A DNA stretch of 64,000 nt, taken from IMG/VR virus record IMGVR_UViG_3300034073_005389, positions 124,001-188,000 of that record. One strand, given 5' to 3'. The translations under genes were made by a program, and so were the position numbers. The stretch comes from a virus. Below, one piece after another: positions 8,544 through 16,962 of this stretch. The notes below the pieces were generated by a model. The model was not told the origin of the DNA, made no database searches, and worked only from the letters and a program-made list of their open reading frames with translations. The stretch's first letter is position 1; the number at the start of each line of letters is the position of its first letter.

Positions 8544-11500
8544 TCAAACCATCATAGAAGCTATCTTTTTTAATTTATATGATATTTTTTTATTTTTCTT
8601 ATTAATTAAATTAGCGTACTTCCTAATAAAAGAAGCTACTATAATTGGAGATTCATAAGATAATTTTTCTAAAATATAAACAAAAGAAGCTTTTTTAGCG
8701 TTTTTGAGATCTTGCTCAGGAATTAAGGCAGTTAAAGTAGTTGGAGTATCAGATGTAGGATCTGCTATATCTGCCTCAACTAAATAATAAACTATATTAT
8801 CTATATTTTGCTTTTCTTTAATAGTTACTGTGATTGGATCATTTATATTATTAAGTATTTCTGGCAAACTTTTATGTTGTGGTTTTAAATTGTTAATAAA
8901 AATATTTTTACTAATACTTATTTTATCATTTACAGAAAATTTTATTTCTGATGAGATACTATCTGCTATAACTCTATAGTTATCTATTATTTTTTGTTGA
9001 TAATCTTTATTATTTGAACGCATCATCAATTCTTTAACTATTGTCTGAATTTCCCAAAGATGAGCGGTTGGTTCTAAGTTAAAAAACTTATAAGCTTTCT
9101 GTAATGGTGTAAGATCTTCTTCAGGCTCTACAGATGGAGCTACGGCAATTGTAGACTGTACACTTTGAGATCCATCAGGAATAGATTCAGAACCACCTTG
9201 AGATGATTCAAATTCTTGATAAATTTCTGGCATCATACTTCTTATGACATTAGGAAAGGCTCGTTCAGTAAAATTTTCAAATAACCCATATAATGGGCCA
9301 TATGTTTTATCTTGATAAAAAATAATAAAATCATATTTATCATTAGATGATGATAAAGAATATAATTCTGCTTGCAAATAATCCGGATTATTTACAATAT
9401 TTTCTTTTACTTCTCTTTTTACTTGTTCTTTTATATTTTTAACATCTTTAACATCTTTTAATTCTAAAATATTTTGTAAAGATGGCGACATTCCGGTTGT
9501 CAAATTTTCAAAAAAATATTCAGTAGGTATTTTTACATTTATTTTATTTGTTTTTAATTTTTCTTTAATTATATTATATAGTTTTTGTGCGGGACTTTGT
9601 TGTACAACGCTCGGTACACCTGAACTCTCATCAGGAATCGATACACCAACCTCACCACTGCTTAAAGTTGCAAATTGATTTAATTTGTTAAAACTAATTT
9701 CTATTTTAGGAGAATCAAATTTAGGTCCTAATACTGATTTTAAATCATTAATAATAACAAATGCTTTTTTGTTTTGTTCATCAATTGATTCTATTTTAAT
9801 TGTAACAATGTTTTTATCACTTAATGTAAAATGACTCAACTTCTCTGTACTTAAATCGTCCTCTGTTACTTTTTTATATCCCTTTTTTTCTAGATATAAT
9901 TGTAGCACATAATTATTTATTGCCGAGAAACCTTCTTTAGTATTAAAATCAAATAATTCTGCAACAGAAATACTTAAAATATCTCCTACTTTAAACTTAG
10001 ACTCTAATCCCTCTGCTCCAGGAATATCTGATGGCTCTTGACTTGGAACAGGAGTTTTAAATTTATTAAATTTATTTCTTATAAATTTATCAAAAAATTT
10101 ATCATATAATTTTTCATATTCTTGTAAAGAGTATTTTTTGCTTTGTTCAGGATCTTTTGCAATAATATCTTTAACTCTATCAATAGCGGCAAGTAATTCT
10201 GCTATCGGAATAGCTAAATTTGGATTTTCTATGTCATCATATTTATTTAAATTATTTAAAATAAAATTATTTTTATCTTTAATATACTGATCAAGATCTG
10301 CAACTCCTGATACATCAGGAGTTATTCCCGCGAGATTTGCTAATTTGCCAAATCTAATTCTTGCCTCATCTATTTCAATATTTTCTGGTGGTAAAGATAA
10401 TTGTTTGCCATCAGGAGTAATGACGGAAATTTGATTACTTTCCCTATCAATTCCTTGTATCTTAACTTCCTGCTCTTTACCATCAATAGTAGCCTTGGCT
10501 CCAGTATTTGCAGGTATTCCAATAAAATCTCTAAGAGAAATAACCGCCCTAGCAAACCAACTTTTATTAGGAATCGGTGGAACTGCATCTTGTAATGCTT
10601 TAGATGCCTCTGCTACAACCTCTACTGTAACAGGAGATAATTCTCCTGCTTGTTGTTTTGATAATTCTTCAATATTATCTAATTTTTGTTGCGCATCTTG
10701 CGCAGCATTAATAAGACTAGCCGCTGCCGCTTGTACTTGCTCAACCTTAGCCTTACCCATATTCTTAATAGATTTAATTAACCTATTAAAAAATCCAGCA
10801 GCCTCTCTAGCTTTAGGCTGATCTTGTTCTTGATTTAATTGTTCTTCAACTCGTTGTAAATCAGGTAATACTGCCTGTAATTGTTCAGGGGTTTTTCTAT
10901 CTAAATTTTCTAAATTTGCTTTAACTTCTGGCTTAATAGATAAATTAAGATCATTTAAATCAATTTCTATACTAGGAATGTTGGCTTCAGCTTGACCTAC
11001 TTGTCTAACTTGCTCAATACTCTGCTGTAAATTACTTAAAGAAGCCGCAGCTTGTTGAGCAGCTTCTTTAATTTCTGGAGTTGCTGGATTAGCAGCAGCT
11101 AATTGTTGTTGAGCAGCTTGTATTTGTGGTTGGGCTGCAACTACTGCTTGTACTACAGCAACTGTGGCGGCTGGAGTGGCAGGAGCAGCTGCAACTTGAG
11201 CAGGAGAGGGCGCTGGAGCAGAAGTATTAGAGTTATTTTTAACTTGAGCGGACAATTGTGAGCTTGGTGCGCTGGTAGTATTACCAACTTCTTTTTGTTG
11301 TTCTGGAGGAACAACATTATTTAAAATATTTTGCAATTGATCTGCATACTGACTAAAATTAACTCTATCAATAGAAGAAGAGTATTGATTTACTTGATCA
11401 ACAATATTTTTAGATGTTTTAACGTAATCTGCTACTTGTCTATCTATTCTGGCTTGAGACATCTTATTAAGATTAGTTTGTAAAACATTTAATAATCTAT

Positions 11501-12269
11501 TAGATGCTGATAAAACTATTCTTAAATTTTTTTTTAAGTCTGTGCTTGCTTTAGGATAAATTTTTTCCCATAAATTTAAAGCAGATAATCTAGAACTAAA
11601 AAGTTGTTGTATCCAATCAGTTAAGCCAGCAGTTTTATAAAATTGTCCATGTTTTTGTATTTTATATTTGGTGTTACTGGTAACATTACCAAGATCTCTT
11701 TGTATGTTTTCTTTTAAATCTTTTAATTTTTTTCTTTCATCTTCAGAAAGATATTCTTCACCTTTAGCTTTAGCTAAATAATTTTTGATTCTCTCTTTCT
11801 GTTCATCGGTCAAATTCTCTGCTAAAGATTTAAAATATTCTTGATTTAAACTAATTGTTAATGAGTCTAAACTTTTTAATAATTGTGCACAGTATAATAC
11901 TTTTTGGTAAAATTGATCTAAATAAGAAATTGCTAACAAATACTCTTTGTTATTATAATTTTGTTGAGCTAAATCTAATACTTTTTTAATAGGTAAATCT
12001 CCAGCATATGGTGCTTGATCGCCCATTTTCTTTCCTAATAAAGTAGCTCTAATTCCGTTATCTACAGAACGCAAATTATTCATTATTAATTGAAATAAAT
12101 CGCTTTTTTTCTCTACTCTAGCTCCACCAAAATTAGCCCACTCTTTAAATGATTCGGTCCATCCCCAATCTTGAGCCAACTTGTTAAATTTATTTTGATT
12201 AGAAAATTGATATTTTTTTTGCATTTTGTCGTTTCCAAATAAAACTCTACTAAATACTGTTTTAACCAT
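8544..12269 (-). CDS. Tandem paralogue 3: giant virion-type protein
   Basis: A 1241-residue paralogue with the shared N-terminal domain (SFKEWANFGGARVEKKSDLF, IRATLLGKKMGDQAPYAG, EYLLAISYLDQFYQKVLYCA, IVLSASNRLLNVLQTNLNKM) and C-terminal block YESPIIVASFIRKYANL. The middle is Ala/Gln-rich, followed by long helical and beta regions not shared with paralogues 1 and 2. The start is uncertain. An ATG at 12224 (MQKKYQFS) has GGAAA 7 nt upstream and lies clear of the terminator-like hairpin at 12278-12301, so it may be the true start. No enzymatic motif is visible. An internal capsid, ejected or tail role is inferred from context. Confidence 0.77.
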   Translation of the reverse strand: MVKTVFSRVLFGNDKMQKKYQFSNQNKFNKLAQDWGWTESFKEWANFGGARVEKKSDLFQLIMNNLRSVDNGIRATLLGKKMGDQAPYAGDLPIKKVLDLAQQNYNNKEYLLAISYLDQFYQKVLYCAQLLKSLDSLTISLNQEYFKSLAENLTDEQKERIKNYLAKAKGEEYLSEDERKKLKDLKENIQRDLGNVTSNTKYKIQKHGQFYKTAGLTDWIQQLFSSRLSALNLWEKIYPKASTDLKKNLRIVLSASNRLLNVLQTNLNKMSQARIDRQVADYVKTSKNIVDQVNQYSSSIDRVNFSQYADQLQNILNNVVPPEQQKEVGNTTSAPSSQLSAQVKNNSNTSAPAPSPAQVAAAPATPAATVAVVQAVVAAQPQIQAAQQQLAAANPATPEIKEAAQQAAASLSNLQQSIEQVRQVGQAEANIPSIEIDLNDLNLSIKPEVKANLENLDRKTPEQLQAVLPDLQRVEEQLNQEQDQPKAREAAGFFNRLIKSIKNMGKAKVEQVQAAAASLINAAQDAQQKLDNIEELSKQQAGELSPVTVEVVAEASKALQDAVPPIPNKSWFARAVISLRDFIGIPANTGAKATIDGKEQEVKIQGIDRESNQISVITPDGKQLSLPPENIEIDEARIRFGKLANLAGITPDVSGVADLDQYIKDKNNFILNNLNKYDDIENPNLAIPIAELLAAIDRVKDIIAKDPEQSKKYSLQEYEKLYDKFFDKFIRNKFNKFKTPVPSQEPSDIPGAEGLESKFKVGDILSISVAELFDFNTKEGFSAINNYVLQLYLEKKGYKKVTEDDLSTEKLSHFTLSDKNIVTIKIESIDEQNKKAFVIINDLKSVLGPKFDSPKIEISFNKLNQFATLSSGEVGVSIPDESSGVPSVVQQSPAQKLYNIIKEKLKTNKINVKIPTEYFFENLTTGMSPSLQNILELKDVKDVKNIKEQVKREVKENIVNNPDYLQAELYSLSSSNDKYDFIIFYQDKTYGPLYGLFENFTERAFPNVIRSMMPEIYQEFESSQGGSESIPDGSQSVQSTIAVAPSVEPEEDLTPLQKAYKFFNLEPTAHLWEIQTIVKELMMRSNNKDYQQKIIDNYRVIADSISSEIKFSVNDKISISKNIFINNLKPQHKSLPEILNNINDPITVTIKEKQNIDNIVYYLVEADIADPTSDTPTTLTALIPEQDLKNAKKASFVYILEKLSYESPIIVASFIRKYANLINKKNKKISYKLKKIASMMV

Positions 12270-12277
12270 AGAAAACC

Positions 12278-12301
12278 AAAAACCCCTTTACAGAGGCTTT
12301 T
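12278..12301 (-). terminator. Rho-independent terminator-like hairpin
   Basis: Read on the minus strand, AAAAGCCTC pairs with GGGGTTTT across the loop TGTAAA, giving 9 bp with two G-U pairs, and runs into a T5 tract. The wobble pairs exist only in minus-strand RNA, matching the direction of the genes. It lies between paralogues 4 and 3 and could reduce transcription between them. Confidence 0.6.
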
Positions 12302-12321
12302 GTTTTTATTTAAGTATTTTT

Positions 12322-15300
12322 TTATTTATTTAATAGTCTTAATCTTCTTAAAAAAGATTGAACAATTATAGGGGATTCTTTATTTTTAATTTGATTAAAT
12401 GCTTTCTTATAGTCTAACTCATCCTCATCTTCTTCTTCAAATTCTTCTTCCTCTTCCCCCAATCCTAATTCTTGTAAAAATTCTCTTTCTAAATCTTCAT
12501 CAGGACCTTCCCCTTCTCCTTCTCCTTGATCTTCTTCCCTTTCTTCTCCCGCAACCTCTTCTTTTTCTACCTCTTCTTCACTTACTTGTTTTCTTATATT
12601 TTTTTTATTTTCTTCAACTATATTTTTTAAAATATTATCTAAATATTCAGCTTTTTCGCTTTCTGATTTATTTTCTATGTCAGTTTGAATTTTTTCAAAT
12701 TTATTTGGAATCAACATGTTTAATAAATTTAATTTTTCATCAATAGTCATTTTTTTAGCAGGAGTTCTAGTTTCAACAATTGGGGAAGGCTTAATAGAAA
12801 CTGCAGGCTCATATCTATAGTCTTTATTACTTAAATAGTTTTCTAAAGTTGTTAAATTTCCTGATATTTGTTTAGTCACTAGACGGCTTTTGATAACTTC
12901 ATCCTCACCTTTTTCTTTATATTTTGCAGTCTCTTCTAATGATAACTCAAAATTTAAACTATTTTTATCTTTATTAAAAGTTAAAATTTTTATTTTTTTT
13001 GGTTGAGTTTGCATCGTTCCTAAAATTTTAAGCTTAGGAATATTTATTTTTTTTGTTTCAATTGGAGCATCTTCAAAAGAAAAAGTATCTCCTGCTTTAA
13101 TATTTTTTAATATTTCTTTTAATTGAGACTGGTTTGTAACCCCTTGCACTGATTCTACTGCTGGAGGAACTTTTTGTTCTGCAGGAGGAGAATCCTCCTC
13201 TGGAGAAAGAGGCGCTTCCTCATCTCTTTCTGTAAGTGTAGGCGGAGATGATGTAAATATTACTTTTTGTATTTTATTATTTTCTAAATCATTTGCATTA
13301 ACTGTAATAGTATGTGTACGATTACCATCAGTAAATGAAACTCTGGCAAATTGCTCATTTTCGTTTTCAATTAAAGTAGTATTTAAAATAAATCCAAAAT
13401 ATTCATCATTCTCAACAGGAGTATACTTAATAGCATCATCATTTTTAATTTCATTTAAATTACTATATTTTGTTAAAGTAAATTTGCTTGAATCAAAAAA
13501 TATAGCAAATCTATCAAGATTTTTTACTGCTTTTGCTGGTGACTGCCCACCTACTTCTGCTGGCGACTCCCCTGCTAGTGGTGGTTGCTCGCCTCCTGCT
13601 ACTGGTGGTTTTGCTGCTGGTTCAATCACTTTAACCAAATAATATTGTTTGGGATTAATTGTAAATATCGGGTCTATATTATCAAATCTTACTTCAATGC
13701 TTCCAGGATTATTATACTCTGCTCTATTTACATTAGTAACTGTTCCAGTTAAAATATTATTATTATTATTTTGCGCCTGTGCCAAAGAAACAAGCCTGTA
13801 TAATTCCATGTATGCTGTAGCAGTTTTAATAACTCCACTAGTATTATCAAATGTAATTCTATCTCCTACGTTATAATCTTTAGTATAAATATATTTTGGT
13901 AAAGCTGTTTTTTGATCGAGTAACTCTAAATGCTGTATAAAAATACTAAAGTTTCTACGACCAATTAAATATTTATGTTTATTTTCTAATGCACTATCAG
14001 AAACATTACAAACATATCTTAAAAATGGAAAATCTACTTGAACTTCTACTGCTGATATAATATTTGTAACTTTTCCTATTAATTGGGATGCAATTACATT
14101 ATCGTCAAAATCTTGTTGTCTAATAAAATTAAGAAAATCTTGAGAAATTCCAGCAACTTTACCCTGTACTATTGTGTCTGGCATAAAGCTAGAAATGTCT
14201 TTTTTAGTAGAGGCGGCTGATGGAGCAGGCTGTTTCTGAGGAGGAGTAGCAGTTTTAGGCGTAGCTCTAATTTTTGATGTTAAATCGTTCTCATAAATCA
14301 CTACCTCATAGCCAGGTCCGCTTGGATGGTTTTCAAAATTAAAATAATAACGATTGGAAATCGTATCGCCCTCTTGTGCTGTGTCTACTTTAACCAAAGT
14401 TCCATTACCCCAATCTGGTTCTTCAATATATTCAATACTGGCATTTTTAAGCCGCTTTTCAATCTTATTTTCAGTCGTACCACCAGGAGCACCAGCACCA
14501 GCACCAGCACCAGCACCAGCACCAGCACCAGCACCAGAAGCACCAGCACCAGAAGCACCAGCACCAGCAGGAGCAGCAGGAGTATTTGTTGAAAACAAAT
14601 TTTGTTGAATCAAATTGTCTTTAGAAGCAGATTCAGGGGATACTTCATCATAACCGTCAGCATTTTTATAATGTAAAAATACATTATTGTTATTGTTTTT
14701 ATCTTCAGAGAATTTAACGGTCTTGTTAATATTGATTTTGCTTGTATCTATGCCAAACATAGGACCTATAGTTCTTAACGCCAGTGGATTTATTACATGC
14801 TCTAAATTAATATTTAAATCTGTTACAGATTGCTTATACTCAATCGCATCTATTAAGTCTTTTAATTTATCTTTTGAAATTAATACGGGGGGGGTGGATC
14901 TTTCTTGAGTAGCTATATATCTATTGTTGTTTCGATCAAACACAATAGCAATAGGTCCTGGTTTTAAACCTTTTAAAATGCTTTTAACACCTCTACCAAC
15001 TGCTTTGGCAGAATACCCGTACATTACATTGTTTGATAATGCACTTGTAATTTCATCAATTTTTTTCTGAGCTTTTATCTGCTCATCTTCTGCAGTTATA
15101 TTTTTAATTATCTGTTTAGTAAAGATATTTGCCTTGGTGTTTCTAGGTAGTAAGAGTGCTTCCCAATCTCCTCTAGTTTTATCTGCTATCTCTTTTTTTA
15201 AAATATATCTATATGGTCTATTATCAGGACCAGTTATCTCAACAACATCTTCCTTTTTAAAAGTCTTTCGTAATTCTGCTGTTATTCTGCCACCTTTAAC

Positions 15301-16902
15301 AACAGTCTTTGTCTCTGGCTCTAGTTCCGCAGGTGCTGCTGCCGCTGCCGGTTCTGCTGCCGCTGGTGCTGCCGCTGCTCCTGCTGCTGCTTCCGGTTCT
15401 GCTGCTTCCAGTGGAGGTGAGGGCTTCGCAGCCGCCGCAGCTTGATTATTTGTATTTTTAACTTGAGTAATTGCATCATCACTTGCCGGAGCAACAACAT
15501 TTTTATTTGTATTTTGACTAGCTAATTTATTTGTAAAAAATGTTTTTAATTCTGCTAAACTTGTACTATATATTGGTCTGTTTGTATCAGATTCTGGCAA
15601 ATTACTAATTTTACTTGCTAAAGAATCTAATAAAGAAATAATGTTAGTAACTTCTTCTTGAGTATAATTACCTTCTTTATTAATTAAATCTTTAGCTTCA
15701 TTTAAACTCTGTTGAATATCAGTAATATTTTGTGGAGTAACAGGTGCTTGACTTAATTGCTGCCGGACTACAGTAGCACGAGCCAACTCACTATCACTAG
15801 CACGAGCTTGAGTTACTGGGACAGTTACATTTTTACCCTCTACCTCTACTACTACCTCACCAACATTTGGTCCAGGAGCAACCACCATTCCAGTAGCAGC
15901 TTGACCATTTACAGGTAAAACAACTGTATTCCCAGGACTAACGTCAACAGGCAATTGACTTTGTAAAGCTGTTGCAGTAGCAGAGTTAGTATTTACTTTA
16001 GGAGCAGCTGGTCTAGATGCATCATCTGCATTTTCAACCGCAGCACCTAAAGAAGCAGCACTAGGAGCCGTAGCTTGCTCTTTAGCTTCTTGCATTACCG
16101 TTTCAGGAATTTTAGTTCCTAGTACTTCTAAGATCTGACTCTTATATGTATTTAAATTTAAACTATTTAGTTTACCACTGTAAACTTGAATTGCATTTAC
16201 CGTGGCATCAGCAAGTAATACATAATTAGTTATGTGCCTTTCTGAACGATATCTAGACATCCTTACTAAATTATTTTTAATAGTATTTAAAATATTATTG
16301 GTAATAGAATATGCTTGTGTTAATACTGCGCGTAACTCTTTGGCAGCAGCTGGATTAATACTAGACCATAACTCTAACGCCGATTTGCGATCATTAAAAA
16401 ATCCACTATTGAAAATATGTGAAATAAAATCAAAAAATGCCGCAGTCTTTACAAAATTATGATCACTAGCTGTAGCTTTCTTGCTATTTAAATAATTACT
16501 AACTTGCTCCGCTTGCTCTGGTGTAATGTTTCCAGCCAAAAATTGTAAATATGCCTTGTTTAAAACAGTTAAATCTTGTTCAATTTTTTTAAATGTTTGA
16601 CATGTATATGCAATCTTAGAATATAATTGATCTAAATCTGATATTACTTGCAAATATTCTAAATTGTCTAAATTCTTTTTAGCACTTCTAAGTAACTCGT
16701 CTGCTGATACGTCGCCACCAAAAGGCATCGCCACGCCAACCGTCTTGCCAAGCAAAGTTGCTCGCACCTCATTATCGTGCTCTCGCAACCTGTCCATCAT
16801 ATCCCTAAAAATATCTACTTCGTTCTCAATCTTGCGAGCCCCAAAATTAGTCCATTCACGAAATAAGTCAGATAAAGATCTTTTTTGTGCAACTTTGTAC
16901 AT
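12322..16902 (-). CDS. Tandem paralogue 4: giant divergent virion-type protein
   Basis: The largest and most divergent paralogue (about 1526 aa). The N-terminal domain is recognisable (LFREWTNFGARKIENEVDIF, VRATLLGKTVGVAMPFGG). The C-terminus keeps the family motif (NKESPIIVQSFLRRLRLL) and is preceded by a highly acidic Glu/Asp/Gly stretch. The middle holds several Ala/Pro/Gly-rich linkers separating beta-rich modules, including a (Gly-Ala)n run. A longer frame to 16914 would use TTG; the ATG at 16902 has GAGG 8 nt upstream and gives MYKVAQKRS, resembling paralogue 1's LLKVAQERS. It is the first of the four genes after the portal gene. Function is unknown. Confidence 0.78.
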   Translation of the reverse strand: MYKVAQKRSLSDLFREWTNFGARKIENEVDIFRDMMDRLREHDNEVRATLLGKTVGVAMPFGGDVSADELLRSAKKNLDNLEYLQVISDLDQLYSKIAYTCQTFKKIEQDLTVLNKAYLQFLAGNITPEQAEQVSNYLNSKKATASDHNFVKTAAFFDFISHIFNSGFFNDRKSALELWSSINPAAAKELRAVLTQAYSITNNILNTIKNNLVRMSRYRSERHITNYVLLADATVNAIQVYSGKLNSLNLNTYKSQILEVLGTKIPETVMQEAKEQATAPSAASLGAAVENADDASRPAAPKVNTNSATATALQSQLPVDVSPGNTVVLPVNGQAATGMVVAPGPNVGEVVVEVEGKNVTVPVTQARASDSELARATVVRQQLSQAPVTPQNITDIQQSLNEAKDLINKEGNYTQEEVTNIISLLDSLASKISNLPESDTNRPIYSTSLAELKTFFTNKLASQNTNKNVVAPASDDAITQVKNTNNQAAAAAKPSPPLEAAEPEAAAGAAAAPAAAEPAAAAAPAELEPETKTVVKGGRITAELRKTFKKEDVVEITGPDNRPYRYILKKEIADKTRGDWEALLLPRNTKANIFTKQIIKNITAEDEQIKAQKKIDEITSALSNNVMYGYSAKAVGRGVKSILKGLKPGPIAIVFDRNNNRYIATQERSTPPVLISKDKLKDLIDAIEYKQSVTDLNINLEHVINPLALRTIGPMFGIDTSKININKTVKFSEDKNNNNNVFLHYKNADGYDEVSPESASKDNLIQQNLFSTNTPAAPAGAGASGAGASGAGAGAGAGAGAGAGAPGGTTENKIEKRLKNASIEYIEEPDWGNGTLVKVDTAQEGDTISNRYYFNFENHPSGPGYEVVIYENDLTSKIRATPKTATPPQKQPAPSAASTKKDISSFMPDTIVQGKVAGISQDFLNFIRQQDFDDNVIASQLIGKVTNIISAVEVQVDFPFLRYVCNVSDSALENKHKYLIGRRNFSIFIQHLELLDQKTALPKYIYTKDYNVGDRITFDNTSGVIKTATAYMELYRLVSLAQAQNNNNNILTGTVTNVNRAEYNNPGSIEVRFDNIDPIFTINPKQYYLVKVIEPAAKPPVAGGEQPPLAGESPAEVGGQSPAKAVKNLDRFAIFFDSSKFTLTKYSNLNEIKNDDAIKYTPVENDEYFGFILNTTLIENENEQFARVSFTDGNRTHTITVNANDLENNKIQKVIFTSSPPTLTERDEEAPLSPEEDSPPAEQKVPPAVESVQGVTNQSQLKEILKNIKAGDTFSFEDAPIETKKINIPKLKILGTMQTQPKKIKILTFNKDKNSLNFELSLEETAKYKEKGEDEVIKSRLVTKQISGNLTTLENYLSNKDYRYEPAVSIKPSPIVETRTPAKKMTIDEKLNLLNMLIPNKFEKIQTDIENKSESEKAEYLDNILKNIVEENKKNIRKQVSEEEVEKEEVAGEEREEDQGEGEGEGPDEDLEREFLQELGLGEEEEEFEEEDEDELDYKKAFNQIKNKESPIIVQSFLRRLRLLNK
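14490..14569 (-). repeat. Hexanucleotide microsatellite encoding Gly-Ala repeats
   Basis: On the plus strand the unit ACCAGC is repeated perfectly several times and then with AGAAGC interruptions. On the coding strand this is GGTGCT, encoding (Gly-Ala)n with some Ser. It is an in-frame low-complexity linker inside paralogue 4 and is prone to slippage without frameshift. Confidence 0.85.
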
Positions 16903-16924
16903 TTTTAACCTCAAAAATATAAAC

Positions 16925-16932
16925 TATTTATA
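16925..16932 (-). promoter_or_regulatory. Candidate T4-type late promoter element
   Basis: The minus strand reads TATAAATA here, identical to the T4 late promoter core, 22 nt before the start codon and just upstream of the GAGG ribosome-binding site of paralogue 4. In such AT-rich DNA a chance match is quite possible. No late sigma gene is recognised in the window, so this is only a candidate. Confidence 0.3.
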
Positions 16933-16962
16933 TGTTAAACTAATAGTATCTTTTTTATTTTT

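Noticed and set aside
8500-8547. TTG start giving a 4-nt overlap between paralogues 3 and 2
   Set aside because: The ATG at 8499 has a clear AAGGAA site and matches the start of paralogue 1, so the longer N-terminus is unlikely.
14490-14569. Possible CRISPR-like array
   Set aside because: The units are 6 nt and contiguous with no spacers, and they are in frame with a protein linker. No CRISPR array was seen elsewhere in the window.
12399-15445. Several plus-strand ORFs rich in Leu/Pro or Pro-Ala and Thr-Ser repeats
   Set aside because: They mirror the acidic, Gly-Ala and Pro-Ala repeats of paralogue 4 on the other strand and have no independent start signals.
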